Origin: Limnephilus marmoratus
Taxonomy: Eukaryota > Arthropoda > Insecta > Trichoptera > Limnephilidae
Reading direction: 5' to 3'
Assembly (NCBI GenBank): GCA_917880885.1
Contig: OU862910.1
Coordinates: forward strand, 12,040,710-12,104,709
Length of the DNA: 64,000 nt
Positions 32,729 through 44,133 of this stretch are shown in pieces (position 1 is the stretch's first letter; every line of letters begins with the position of its first letter). The position numbers and the translations under genes are program-made. The notes under the pieces were generated by a model, which saw only the letters and a list, made by a program, of their open reading frames with translations, was not told the DNA's origin and searched no databases.

Positions 32729-34014
32729 ATCGTGCGAACGAAATAATATCTACCCCATGTTTGTGTGACCTACCAAGCGTAGATCACACGCCTTTTATTT
32801 TCTGTTATCAGAAAATTATTGTTTTTGCAGCAGAGTACTCATTAACATGCCCGTGGACTTCCTGTCACAAGAACCCAGGAACTATCCACTATCTCAAAAG
32901 GACTAATCATACGCTTCACTCATGATTATGGGGCATCGTGTCGTAGGAGTTAAGTTAATGGACACAAAAACACCTAACTCGTTGTCTGGGGGACGAACAA
33001 GAAAACCCCCAGGTTTGTGAGATTTGAGCAAGGGTCTGTCATTTCTCGCAAACAAGTAGGAGAATAAAACGACCCTCTAATCTTCTACCCAATACACGTG
33101 GAGGATTAGACTCTTTTATGTCAGTGTATTCCTTTTGTCCCACACTACCAAATGGTATTGTAATGTGCCAGGATAACTGCTGTAGACCTTGTTTCACCTT
33201 CCACTCAGAGGTCGAATTTCGGAAATAGCCGAGTCCTCAGCAGTTTTCTTCGTTCAAATGTTCCCAATTGTCACCCTTTCCCTTCCTCGAAATTATCCGT
33301 GAATGGGGATATATGCGTTACGCACTTGGCGTTTCGTTTGTCAAATGGGACAACCTTCATACACGGATCCTTTCAACTTCCTACTCCTTTCCCACTTTTC
33401 ATAACTTATTTGTACTCAATGTTTTTGTTCTTCGAAAGTAGAAAAAATGCTACCGTATAGACGTGAGCATAGGTCATGGAAGACCAACTTCTTTCGAACG
33501 TGGCATTTTGTCATACGTACAAACCCTTACCTACGTGTTCTTGGAAATGTATTTAGTTTAAAAAAAACTAAATGGGTTAAACAGAACCTTCCTTGAATAC
33601 GTACTTTTGTAATATGTATAAGTCTGTAGTTACACTTAGTTAACTCTCTCTCCGTCTCTCTCTCTCTCTACACGTCAAACTAATCCAATCTTTCTCAATA
33701 TGCACACCTTGTTTCTCTCCAAACCTTTTCATCATTGGTCTACCAGGCAGGTAAACTTCAAGAATTTTGTTCTAATAATAATTTTTCGCCGGATTAATAA
33801 GAAGACCAGCAGCTCTTCACCCTATCTACACCTGCGCCTCTCTTCATGCTGCCTTCACTACCGTCACGGAGGTCCCATGCCTTCAAACCCTACGTACCAA
33901 AAGCACCCGACCACACCTAACATAACCTAGTGTGAGTCGTGCGTGTAGTTGCGAATTGTATCATCACAAAACCATCACTCAAACAAACCCGAGCACATCA
34001 GCTCTAAGTTGGTT

Positions 34015-34400
34015 CATGTTCCTGTTGCCATCGTGCAAATGTTCCTGCGGCATCTCGCAAATGTTCCTGTTGCCATTGTACAAATGTTCCTGCGGCACCT
34101 TGCAAATGTTCCTGTTGCCATTGTACAAATGTTCCTGCGGCACCTTGCAAATGTTCCTGTTGCCATCGTGCAAATGTTCCTGCGGCATCTCGCAAATGTT
34201 CCTGTTGCCATTGTACAAATGTTCCTGCGGCATCTCGCAAATGTTCCTGTTGCCATTGTACAAATGTTCCTGCGGCATCTCGCAAATGTTCCTGTTGCCA
34301 TTGTACAAATGTTCCTGCTGCATCTCGCAAATGTTCCTGTTGCCATTGTACAAATGTTCCTGCTGCATCTTGCAAATGTTCCAGCTGCACCTTGCAAATT
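34015..34400 (+). repeat. 45-bp tandem repeat (about 8.5 units) in Gypsy 3' region
   Basis: The unit is ATGTTCCTGTTGCCATTGTA, then CAAATGTTCCTGCGGCATCT and CGCAA. Each unit is itself a diverged dimer of about 22-bp half-units starting ATGTTCCTG. As 45 is divisible by three, several frames stay open on both strands (KCSCG.., AAGTF.., ICTMATGT..). None has an adequate ATG-led context, so I treat it as non-coding. Confidence 0.9.
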
Positions 34401-35147
34401 GCTCTGTTGCCATCATGCCAATGCTCCTGTGCCCTTGCGCAAATAACAATACCAACAATTGTTCATCCAACAATCCCACTGTATACAAACCAGTGTACCA
34501 ACCACCATCACAACAACGGCTGCCATGCACACAAACTACCTCCTCTATAAAGGACCAACCACCAATTACAATTCCACTCTCCAGTACCTCAATGACGTCA
34601 TACTGGCCCACCCACAGGATCCGGAAGCAGCTACCTTTTTGACCTCTGTGACAGGTAGAACCCTCTCCACCACCAAGAAGCCTCATCCTGCGTTCTCGTC
34701 TTTTAAGGCCCTAGTGTTCCTTGAGTGTAATCTCAAACGGGCCAGGTTACTGTGACAAAGTAACCTTATAACTTCAGTGCAACGTTCAAACACCCCAAGC
34801 ATCCTACGCAAACCACGCTACGCAAACTTAGCTCACAGACCAATGATACAATTTAGAGTCATTTTTTTTCTATCACTGCATAACCCTTGTACCTTTCTCC
34901 AGCAGGTCCTTGTTTATATTTATGTATGCCACTGCTCTTTCATGTACATTCATGTATAATTCTTTGTTCACCATGTTTTTTTTCTCTTTTGTTTTTGTTT
35001 CTACTATTTTGTAGCTAGCAACTTTTTCTTTTTCTCTCTCTCTCTCTCCCCCCTTTCTCTTGGATGTTTTTTTTTGGCACAAGTGCTAGAAGGGTAAGAG
35101 GATTTCTTAGCCCTACTGCTCCATTACCACGTCGCCTTTTTTGCGGC

Positions 35148-35158
35148 GAGGGGGGAAG
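35148..35158 (+). promoter_or_regulatory. Polypurine tract
   Basis: GAGGGGGGAAG immediately before the 3' LTR, the expected primer for plus-strand DNA synthesis. Confidence 0.85.
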
Positions 35159-35859
35159 TGTTACGTTACGGAATTGTTTCCCGTGCGAGCTAATAGCGAA
35201 TTGACCCCTTGCACAGGCCCTCCGCCCCCTCTCCCCGCACCGCGCGGCGCCCGTGCCAAGCGCCGAGCGGCTCCCCGCGCCCATTCCTTCGCCGGCCTTC
35301 GGCAGAATAACTGTGTTCCCCGTGATTCGCGCTAGGCGCTCTCCGTAAACGCTCACGATGTTTTACTTTAATTGTGTATTGTGCTTAAAGAGGCTTACGC
35401 CTACCCAGAATCCTGTCTGCCGACCGCCTATCTCCTGCTTGTGAGTACCAATGAACCTTGCTACCCCTCTGTGTGCTAAGAACTGACATTTAAATTCACT
35501 AAACACGTGTAGAGAGAGTTGAGAGAAGCTTCCCCCGTTATGATAGAATTAATTAGAGATAGCCAAATACTCATGTGTGTAGTGCCGATGCTGGCCTTTT
35601 GTAGAACCCTGTTCACCTTTAATTGAATAAAACCCTTTTTCGTGCATAACAACTGTGTTCTGATTGAGGAAGGAGACCTGGAGATTTTGAGGAAAGGAAG
35701 GGGAGTAGGAATTAACAAGCGAACCACAGACACTCGCCCTGGGTTTAAGAGGGACCTTGCTCGCGCCGGCTGTGCAGAGCTAGCCGCCGGCTTGTTTATT
35801 GCATGTCCTTTCCAGGTTTTGGGGTTTAGCGTTGGCCGCAAGTAGCGCCAACGCTAGCA
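35159..35859 (+). repeat. 3' LTR (701 bp)
   Basis: Same length as the 5' LTR with two substitutions by eye (TTTTGGGGTTT vs TTTTAGGGTTT, and GCCAACGC vs GCCAATGC). Followed by the TGAG duplication. Confidence 0.96.
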
Positions 35860-35959
35860 TGAGTTAATTTCCATTTCCAAGTTTCTGCTTCGTTTATACA
35901 TTCATTCAATCAAAAAAACAAACGTGATCTTCAAATAGATGTATTTATTTATGTAAGTT

Positions 35960-36375
35960 AGGAGGCAGGTATGGGTAACCATTTTTTGGAAAGTGGTTAA
36001 AAGTCACCCCAAGTGGTTCGCTACGTTTAGTGACTTGGCAGGGATGCCCGGGTTTACGGGGTCAGGTTTGTCCGGATCTTGGCGGCGGATGCACCTGAGC
36101 CGGATCGGGAGAGACTGGTTGAGGGAGATCTTTTGACCTCTTCAGCAGGACTCCCAGATTTGTGGGATCGCAGTGGAAGGGATAAATTCATTCGTCCGTC
36201 ATTTCCGTCACTGACCCCCCGATCCTACCCATCATTCAAACCTTTTTCCTTCTCAGAACTTTCTCTCTTACTTCCCTAAAGAGACCCTCCATACAGCATC
36301 CCCAAAGATGGCATAGGCCCTGAGGGGAATTATTTTCCTCAGGGCCTCCTGTGTGGATTTAATGTAAAAAAAAAT
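35960..36375 (+). mobile_element. SINE-like repeat (family S), full copy with poly-A
   Basis: AGGCAGGTATGGGTAACC, GTCACCCCAAGTGGTTCGCT, GGATCTTGGCGGCGGATGCA, AGACCCTCCATACAGCATCC, CAGGGCCTCCTGTGTGG, then an A-run at 36366-36375. The best full-length reference for the family in this window. Confidence 0.7.
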
Positions 36376-37379
36376 AACATAAATTCTACACTATCAACGA
36401 AATCTTTGTTGATAAAGTAAAAAAAAAGAAATAACGGCATTACCTTTATACGTCCCAATTTAATAATATTTCTCTCAATACACTCTAAGCCTAGTAAAAC
36501 ATCAATTAATAAAATAATAATGTTCTTAGGAGAACCTATTACCTATTTACACGTACCGATCTTCCCGTTGATTAGTCGGACTGTCAGACATCTCCAAATA
36601 TTAATTTTTGAGATAATAAGGAAAGCGTAAGCTCACCATAAATAAAAATATTATTGCCTGCCTCTGTGGTGTACATGTTACTATATTTGCCATAAAATAA
36701 CATCGGGAAGCATAACGGTACATTAGTATGACATTTGAAATTTCCTGCTAGTAACCCAGAAAACATCAATTTTTGGTTTATTTCACTACAAATTTTTCTG
36801 CATTATAATTGATTTGGTGGTGTTTATGGTAATCTGAGTATTGTACCAGCTAGAGGGAATATTTTTACATACATATATGTAACGGCAAACTTTACTCAAA
36901 TTTAGATTTTTCGAAGATGTCTGACTAATCAACTGGACGATCGATGTCTTACAAAGTATTTATAGGTGTGCACTTTCTTAATGATTATTATGTTTTTAGA
37001 ACAAAAAAACCCCTTTAAAATTTTTCTTTAGCTTCCATAAATCATTCTTGACTATTCTCGAAATTTTCACCACATTCTTTTAAAGGTTTGAGAATTTTCC
37101 ATCAATGTTAGCGAAGTTAAGAAGATATTTACAATATCATCCCTAAAAAACTCAAATATCTAACAGTTTTAGATTTAAAGAGAAAATATGGCCATTACGT
37201 TTGATAAAGCCATCATAAACATCGACTGTGTTTCGCAAAACCCTTCAAGCCACAAAATGAAAGCATTACAGGAGACTGTAAAAACAAAAATTTACCAATC
37301 CGTAAAGCTATTAAAAAACTTGAAATTTATATGAATGGTTAATTGTTTTTCAAAACTTTGATGTAATATTGGAATACTA
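36376..37379. other. Intron sequence, nothing recognised
   Basis: AT-rich intronic DNA between a SINE-like copy and a mariner-like element. No gene. Confidence 0.35.
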
Positions 37380-38331
37380 CAGGGTGTCCCAAAAGAAAGT
37401 ATATATTTTGTGGATCGATTTAAAAAAAAGTAAGGGTTCTATCGAAAAAATGTTTGTTAAATACTAAAATACACAATTTGGGAATTTATTTCTTAAAAAT
37501 AATATTGTCTAAATGTAAACCCTCGCGTTCGCGGCATTAATTTAATCGAAGAGTAAAATTTCTCATGACGGCTCGGCAGGTAGGCTTCGTGATGGCCGCC
37601 ATTTCGTGATGGATATTTTCTTTTAATTGCATCGGGGGAAGTCGGATTTTTGGCGTACATTTTAGATTTGAGATAACCCCACAGGAAAAAGTCCATAGGG
37701 GTTATGTCAGGACCACGAGGAGGCCAATTTATGTCACCTCTCCTGGAGATCAATTTGCCAGGGAAAATTTCATGAACTCGTGGCAGAGACGTATTGGACG
37801 TATGTAATGTTGCTCCGTCTTGCTGGAACCATGCTCTTTGGTTATACCAGTAAGTTTGTAAGGGTACAGCATTAGGTATTTGTGCAAAATGCTGTGTAAC
37901 GATGATCTATGCACATTTAAAGCACTTGCACGCTTCCGAATTGAAAAGTTTGAGTCGTCACGAAAAGACTGATACACACTCTCTGCGTTTTCTACCGTTC
38001 TCGATGACCTTAATCGCCCAGATTTTGGTTTTGCCAGCGTTGTACCGATCTCTTCAAACTTTTTGACCCATTTTCGAATGAGAGGAATGCTTGACGCATC
38101 ATTGAATTGACGAAAACCTCAAATGTTGCAGAATCTTCTACGCGCTACAGTAGCCGAATCACCATTTTTGTAAAACTCACGCACGCACAACGCGCGGTCA
38201 ATCCCGAGAAATGCTTCATAGCGACTAAATTCCCAAGAGCCAGACCACTGATTGACATACCCCCTGCACCCCTCGGAAAAGTTGCGTTCACACAGAAAGC
38301 AAAACAAATATATACTTTCTTTTTTACCCTG
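37380..38331 (-). mobile_element. Decayed Tc1/mariner-like DNA transposon with TIRs and TA duplication
   Basis: Left CAGGGTGTCCCAAAAGAAAG and right CTTTCTTTTTTACCCTG are inverted ends, extending about 30 bp with an ATATATTT block. TA flanks both (37378-37379, 38332-38333). The transposase is on the minus strand in pieces: an N-terminal segment (LGIDRALCVREFYKNGDSAT, 38119-38307), a helix-turn-helix segment (NFSIRKRASALNVHRSSLH, 37750-37977), and a DDE C-terminal segment (INWPPRGPDITPMDFFLWGY, 37493-37753). Frameshifts separate them. About 950 bp is short for a full mariner-like element, so internal sequence is missing. Confidence 0.8.
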
Positions 38332-38979
38332 TATTTATAATTATGAAAGATTTGAGGGTTGAGTTTATGGTTTTTTCGAAATAACTTAAAAAATTGCATA
38401 AATTTAGTTTTTAGTATTAAATATGCTGTAATCAGCAAAACATGTTTTTCCATGTTGTACTTCGACGACTATTCTATACGAAACCACTGAAAAGTAACAA
38501 TCCAAAAATGTGGCTTGAAGGATTTTACCAAAACACAGTCGACCTGCATGTTCTCCTAGTATGTAAAAACTCAACACATAATCTTGACCTGTATTAGTTC
38601 AAAGAAGACATTGAAAACATTTTTTGTTCTGCTTTTGTAATCTATAAAACAAACGCAACATTGACATTATTTATCTCAATTCGTTAAGTCACGCGAATAG
38701 AAACGTGATTAGGTACCATTAAAATGGAGCATATCAACGGAAGATGTTAAGCGCGATGCGTCACAACTGCAACCAATTATTGTGCAACTATTGTTTCGAT
38801 TAAGGCAAATTAGCCATGACCCGATTGGCTTTTCAATAAATCAGGCTTTATCCTGATATATTCCACAGTTAACCTGCAGAGCGAGGTCGTAATCCGCAGC
38901 AGGCTTTAAGGCAAAGCACTAAGTAATGCAAAATCACGTGTTTTTGGTTAAGACGACAATACACCCTAAAATATATTCA
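38332..38979. other. Intron sequence, nothing recognised
   Basis: AT-rich intron DNA without detectable coding or repeat structure. Confidence 0.35.
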
Positions 38980-39225
38980 GAATCTTAACGACGTAAGTAA
39001 AGAAGCCGTGTATACAAATTGCGACTCGCGACCCGTGTATTGGACGGAACTACTGTCGAATTTCCCGTATCAAAGAAAAGAAGAATAAAATAAATAATGT
39101 GGGAATCTTAACGACGTAGGTGAAGAAAGCGTGTAAAAAAATATACGCCGAGGCACGGCGTATTGGATGAACGTACGGTCGAATTCACCCTAGCAGGCCT
39201 GGAGTTTGGACTTTCCGCCGCGTTC
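38980..39225 (+). repeat. Two-copy tandem duplication, 123-bp period
   Basis: GAATCTTAACGACGTA.GT.AAGAA..CGTGTA starts at 38980 and again at 39103. Each copy continues with CGTATTGGA.G and then GTCGAATT. The copies differ by about 20 percent, so this is an old duplication. Confidence 0.75.
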
Positions 39226-39988
39226 ATTTTAATTAATTCTGAAGAACGTGTTACAAATATTAAAAATGTGTCTACATGTTGACTTCCGAAAATATTCATT
39301 CATCGTCTGGAAAAATAAAATCTGGTGCTTACCTCTAACTTTATAGTTGAAAAACGGGTTTTAAAGTTTTAAGATCGTTGCGCGTGAAATAAATTAATGG
39401 CAAGGTACTGTTTTTATTAATCTAAAATATAAATAACTCGCATCCCTTATGCGACATGGAAGTTATTATAGTTACGAATTCGCCGGAAACAATTAAAATG
39501 TAAGTTTTGAGCAAACAAAAATTATTAGGATTGTATACCGCCTTAACAAGTTTGATTGCTTAGAAATATTTTAGATGCTTTAATTAACTACGGTGAGTAG
39601 AACAAATTTTGTCCTTTGAAATAATCGCGCATTTTAATCAGTCTTTTTTAAAGTCCAGAAAGACCTTATAGAAACTGCTTTAAAGTTCAAAGTCTTTTAC
39701 TTACAAACCTCTTTTTGGTTATGATTTAATTGTAAAATGTGACAACTTAAGTCCTTTAGAAAATGATCGTAAAACATTAAAATATTCGTGCCTGAACTTA
39801 TAATACTTTTGGCGATGTTTTTTCTTGCATCAATGAAAACAAGCGGCTTTTTAAGCGTGTATCGCTATCTGCGTAAGGAGTTTTATTGTTAGCGGCCCGA
39901 TTCCTAATGTTACACGACGAGGTGCACCGCCTTAGTGGAAACAAAGAAAGTCTGAAAGCCGGCCGCAACAGAATTCAAGGTGCTAATA

Positions 39989-40024
39989 CCAAATTAATGG
40001 TCATGTGAATGACCATTAATTTGG
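39989..40024. repeat. Perfect 16-bp hairpin, 4-nt loop
   Basis: CCAAATTAATGGTCAT / ATGACCATTAATTTGG around GTGA. Flanks TAATA and CATAA extend the symmetry imperfectly. Confidence 0.85.
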
Positions 40025-40782
40025 CATAAGTATGACCTCGTGAAATCTTTAACCGATGTCGAGACAGTTTAAAAGATTTTTTCCTATCCAGAATACAATC
40101 TAAGTAACGAAATAAGTGTTAGGTCGAGATTTGGACCTCCCCAATTAAAAAAACCTTCAATGTAATGGCAAGAATATCACGACAACCGGTTATGTTTGAA
40201 AGAGTGACCGGACAATGTGCAACTTCATCGCTCCTTCGAAAAGTCGCCAAAAGTAAAGAAAAAAACTTTGTTAAATGGGTTAAGTTAGGTTAGGTTATAG
40301 GCTATCTAAAAAAATCATCATTTTTAATGACTTTTCGCACTTTGCGCCGCACTTCGGTTGTATTTATACTTTTTCGATTTTTTTGGGCTATTCTTTTTTC
40401 ATATTTTACCTAAAAAATTTCAACTTCGGACTCGATTTATTCGAAAACAAAGGATCAAACCAGAAAAAAATGTACCAAAAAATCAACTCCTATAATCAGT
40501 TTGTGTGTTGTGTTAAAAGGTCAAAAGGAAACCCATTTTTATAATATTTGGAGTAACCAATCAAAATGCTATCTCTAGGTATTTCCACAATCTTCACAAT
40601 TCAAAAACATAATTTATTTTTGATCATTGAAGACAAAATTAAGGACTCTCAATCGGAAGATGTAAACCAGAAAAGACAAACAAAGATTCAGTCGCCTCTA
40701 GTAATTGAAATCAGTTTTTTAATTGCCGAGGAAGTGTTCTGACCACTGATCTCATTCGACCATATCAACTTAGGTCGTTTTT

Positions 40783-40848
40783 AACTGTTTCATACTTCAG
40801 CTGAGAGCTACCAACATTATCTTCAGTAGCTCTAAGTTGAAGCATACA
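40783..40848. repeat. Imperfect ~22-bp inverted repeat
   Basis: CATACTTCAGCTGAGAGCTA and the reverse complement of TAGCTCTAAGTTGAAGCATA pair with a few mismatches around a 14-nt loop. It may be the remnant of a small fold-back element. Confidence 0.6.
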
Positions 40849-42132
40849 ACAGTAAAGAAATGACACACGGTAGATGTTTTAAAATTGAGTTATGGGGGCT
40901 AATTACGTAAAATTTAAAGACAAAAATTTATACCTTTGGTCTGATACCTGCCTTAATCGGGTTGTTGTTGTACAGCACTTTGACCGGAAATAACTCATCA
41001 ACCTGGATAGTGACCGTTGCAGTGACCGTTGGAGTGGAGGGAAGGCAGTCTCGTTGGCGTCCAATTAGATACATATTACAACGATTCTATCAAAAATGCA
41101 TTTGATTTCTTTGTGATCTATATCGGAGGCCCAAGATAGAGATATAATATAGGACCAGAACAGATAGACTGCTAGAGGATGATATCTCACGATTAATATA
41201 CCCAGAAACGAGTATAAGGATTCGGGAGAAAAAGTTTAGCAGCAGAAGTGAAATTTAAAAGCATTGCCTAAAATATTAGAAAATTCACAAACGAATTACC
41301 TTCGTGCTTGTTCCACGCGAAAATTAGCTAGAATAAGTTTTTGTTACGCAACGTCCACCACATAACTAAACCACACTTTAATGCTTTTCTGATATTGTTG
41401 ATATTAGAACGTAGAGCTCTTGGATTTCTGTATTTTATATTTCAAACGAACTGGATTTGTGGACAAACGCTGAGCAAATAAGCAAACAGAAAGCTCAATA
41501 CGGAATAACCGTCTAAAAAGCATAAAAAAATTGTTTGTTCGACGAACGACTTGATTGTCAAAGAGACCCAACAAAACATATTTTTCTAGTTATTTTTATT
41601 AAGAAAGTCGCCATTAAATAGTGACGTTAATCTTTCTTGAAAGGAAGGTTTCGCGAAGTTCAAAAATGGTAGGATTAGCCAAAACATTCTAATGACCATA
41701 ATGATATATTTTGAAATGTTTTATAGTGTTTCGCCAACCATTCCAACGATATTATGCGTAGTGAAATATTCCCATAGAGATTTGGACTTCGAGAAGGGAA
41801 ATGAATGATGAATTTAAATTCTTTATCTATGCTTTCCAGAGGATGGATGGGGAGCTTAGCATTTTTCAAACGTGTTTCTGTAAAAGATTCGAGGGAGTGT
41901 TGGTGAAAGTGAACTGAAGACGTGCGGAGATGGAAGACATTATTCAACGCAGAAAACGAAGTAATCCTCTCTAGAAGAGGTTCCCAAAATTTGCAGCGCA
42001 GTAACACAATTTTTATAGGACTAGACCCACCTAAATAATCGAGGGGGAAGCATTTTCAGGCGAACCAATTAAAAAGGATATTATTTGTTTTCATATAATC
42101 CATTTCATGTTTAGGACGATTATATAAAACCC

Positions 42133-43251
42133 TTCGTCGCTGAAGGCAAAATTTATAATGCTAAGCTATGGAAGGTGTTGTCCAAGTATGGAGTGAATGC
42201 AAATCTCATACAGGCAATTGCGTCTCTGTACGAGGGAAGCGTTGCATGTGTTAGGGTGAACGGTGATTTTACGGGGTGGTTTGACATCACAAAAGGTGTT
42301 AAGCAAGGCTGCGTAATGTCACCTTGGTTATTCAATCTATACATGGATAATTGTATGCAAGAATTGAAAGATGTGGGATCGGGCGCGAAATTGAATAGTC
42401 TGAAAGTATGTTGCCTGTTGTATGCTGATGATGCGGTGCTGATCTCTAACACTATGGAAGATCTACAGTCTCTAGTATCTAGGATGAACGAAGTATGTAT
42501 GAATAATGAGTTAATGATGAATGTAAGTAAGTCTAAAGTCATGGTGTTTGAAAGAGAGAGTACGAAAACAGTGTGCGATATATTTGTGAATGATGAATAC
42601 TTGGAGCAGGTGGATGAGTTTGTTTATCTGGTTAGTATGTTTACGAGAGATGGGAAGGCTGATAGAGATATCGAAAGAAGGGTAAATGCCGGTAACTCCA
42701 TTAATGGAGGACTGAATGCTGTTGGCGCTAATAAAAAACTGTCAAAAAAAGCGAAGCTAGCAGTCCACAATGGAGTCCTGGTACCTACCCTGATGTATGG
42801 CAGTGAGGCATGGAACTGGCAGAGGAAGGATGAAAGTAAACTGAATGCTGTTGAAATGAGATCCCTGAGACGTATGTGTGGTAAAACCATGTATGATCGT
42901 GTTAGAAATGTGGATATCCGCAAAGAATGTAAGGCTGATGTAAGTATAATGAGCAAAATTAAGAAAGGGACCCTCAGATGGTTTGGGCACGTAGAGCGAA
43001 TGAGCGAAGAAAGTAGTGTAAAAAGAATATATGATGCAAATGTGAATGGTAGAAGAAGTCGGGGACGCCCGAGGAAGACATGGCACGATCAAGTGAATCA
43101 GATACTTGAGACGGGCCATGTCAAAAGTCAGAATAATGGAAGAGTATGTATGAGACGATGTATGAATGTGAATGAGGCAAAGAGTGTGTGCCAAGACCGA
43201 GTTGTTTGGCGGTCCGTCCTCTCTGCCTACTCCTGCGGGGAAACGGCGTGA
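42133..43251 (+). pseudogene. RTE-like reverse transcriptase, C-terminal ~370 aa
   Basis: An uninterrupted frame from AEGKIYNAKLWKVLSKYGVN to the stop at 43249-43251. RT blocks are GVKQGCVMSPWLFNLYMD and the catalytic CLLYADDAVLIS (about 42412-42447), then LNVSKSK-like MMNVSKSKVMVF. The post-RT region has PTLMYGSEAWNW, GTLRWFGHVERM and GRRSRGRPRKTWHD, typical of RTE-like endonuclease-reverse transcriptases. The EN and first RT blocks are missing. Open but truncated, so it is a dead copy, although the surviving frame is intact and therefore fairly young. Confidence 0.8.
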
Positions 43252-43290
43252 TGGTTAGTTAGTTAGTTAGTTAGTAGCTGAAGTCTCTGG
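42133..43290 (+). mobile_element. 5'-truncated RTE-like LINE with (TTAG)n tail
   Basis: Begins inside the RT domain at about 42133 and ends in ACGGCGTGATGG followed by five or six TTAG units (43252-43276). Short tandem tails and 5' truncation fit RTE-type LINEs. A much shorter copy of the same 3' terminus lies at 57716-57842. Confidence 0.75.
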
Positions 43291-43370
43291 CGCTGCCCGG
43301 GCTTTACGGAGAGTTTTTCTAAATTAAATATAGACAGATACCTTTCTCTTGTTTTGAAGGCTATATGTGT

Positions 43371-43520
43371 AAAACTTCATTAATCTCAGAATAAATCTGT
43401 AGACGCATGTAACACTTCATTAATCTCAGAATAAATCTGTAGACAAATGGAAAACTTCATTAATCTCAGAATACATCTGTAGACAAATGGAAAACTTCAT
43501 TAATCTCAGAATACATAGAC
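43371..43520 (+). repeat. 40-bp tandem repeat, four units
   Basis: AAAACTTCATTAATCTCAGA + ATA.ATCTGTAGAC.. repeated at 43371, 43411, 43451 and 43491. The last unit is incomplete. Confidence 0.92.
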
Positions 43521-43577
43521 ACATATAAAAATCAAATCCGTGCCCACAGACACTTTTCGTTATACAAATATTATTAC

Positions 43578-43800
43578 TACTAGCTGACCCGGCAAACGTT
43601 GTTCTGCCATATAAATTATTTACAGGGACACCCTTATTATAGGGACACCCTAATTACCTAGCGGTATAAAATATACTTTACGACCTATTCTCATACCTAC
43701 CAAATATACATAAAACATTTCATAAAAATCGGTAGAGGCATTTCATAGGAGTGCGACAACAAACACCGTGACATGAGATTTGTATATTTATAGATTTATT
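43578..43800 (+). mobile_element. Dispersed repeat (CTAGCTGACCCGGCAAACGT family)
   Basis: Head CTAGCTGACCCGGCAAACGT with TTGTTCTGCCATA, an internal duplicate AGGGACACCCT, and the end CCGTGACATGAGATTTGTAT with a T/A-rich tail. Commonly seen as a dispersed family in insects. Class not assigned. Confidence 0.5.
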
Positions 43801-44092
43801 TATTAACGCCCTTTTTCGGGGCTATTACATATATAGATACGAGTAGATAGGTGATTCAATGCGGAGAAGTAAATAATTTCGGAAGCAAAAATTTTTCATT
43901 TTAGTCGTAGATCCTTATTAACTTGATCAATATTAAATTGGCCCATTTACGCATTTTGAGCGTTTTGTAAGTCATTTTGACGGTTGCAATTAAAAAACGG
44001 ATTCCACCGAGTAGCGTACATAAAAAACCAACAAACATGGGGATCTGCGCAGCATTCTCGCAATCTCTGAACTTTATGATCTAAAATAATTA

Positions 44093-44098
<6 letters not shown>

Positions 44099-44131
<33 letters not shown>
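44099..44131 (-). repeat. Poly-A tail of the CR1/L2-like LINE (T-run on plus)
   Basis: Uninterrupted T-run of about 33 nt marking the 3' end of the element. Confidence 0.85.

Positions 44132-44133
<2 letters not shown>

Larger units (their letters stand above)
31244..35147 (+). other. Long non-coding 3' region of the Gypsy element
   Basis: About 3.9 kb between pol and the polypurine tract. No envelope-like ORF is present (no signal peptide, furin site or long frame starting with ATG). It contains T-rich stretches, a 258-bp-spaced direct duplication and a 45-bp tandem repeat. Its length is unusual for a Gypsy element lacking env. Confidence 0.7.
26513..35859 (+). mobile_element. Complete, recently inserted Gypsy-class (Ty3) LTR retrotransposon, 9347 bp
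   Basis: Two 701-bp LTRs (26513-27213 and 35159-35859), TG...CA ends, a PBS-like sequence, a Gag remnant, a pol ORF in the order PR-RT-RNaseH-IN, a polypurine tract and a TGAG target duplication. I count two LTR differences (near 27175 and 27206), so insertion is recent. It is antisense to the host TNF-ligand gene, within its 32.8-kb intron. There is no envelope gene. The element is defective: most of Gag is absent and the integrase tail is out of frame. It may have been mobilised in trans before or after these lesions. Confidence 0.95.
39226..42132. other. Intron sequence with two hairpins, otherwise nothing recognised
   Basis: Unique-looking AT-rich intron. It contains GGTTAAGTTAGGTTAGGTTA near 40277, a common insect simple motif. 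A 110-codon minus frame (41675-42007) has no family motif, so no gene is called. Confidence 0.35.

Noticed and set aside
33932..34686. Several 127-236-codon frames on both strands, one with repeated KCSCG motifs
   Set aside because: The 45-bp repeat length is divisible by three, so many frames stay open. The best one lacks an ATG start and lies in the Gypsy 3' region.
31244..35147. Envelope gene that would make the Gypsy element an endogenous retrovirus
   Set aside because: No ATG-led long frame, signal peptide, cleavage site or membrane anchor can be seen in this region.
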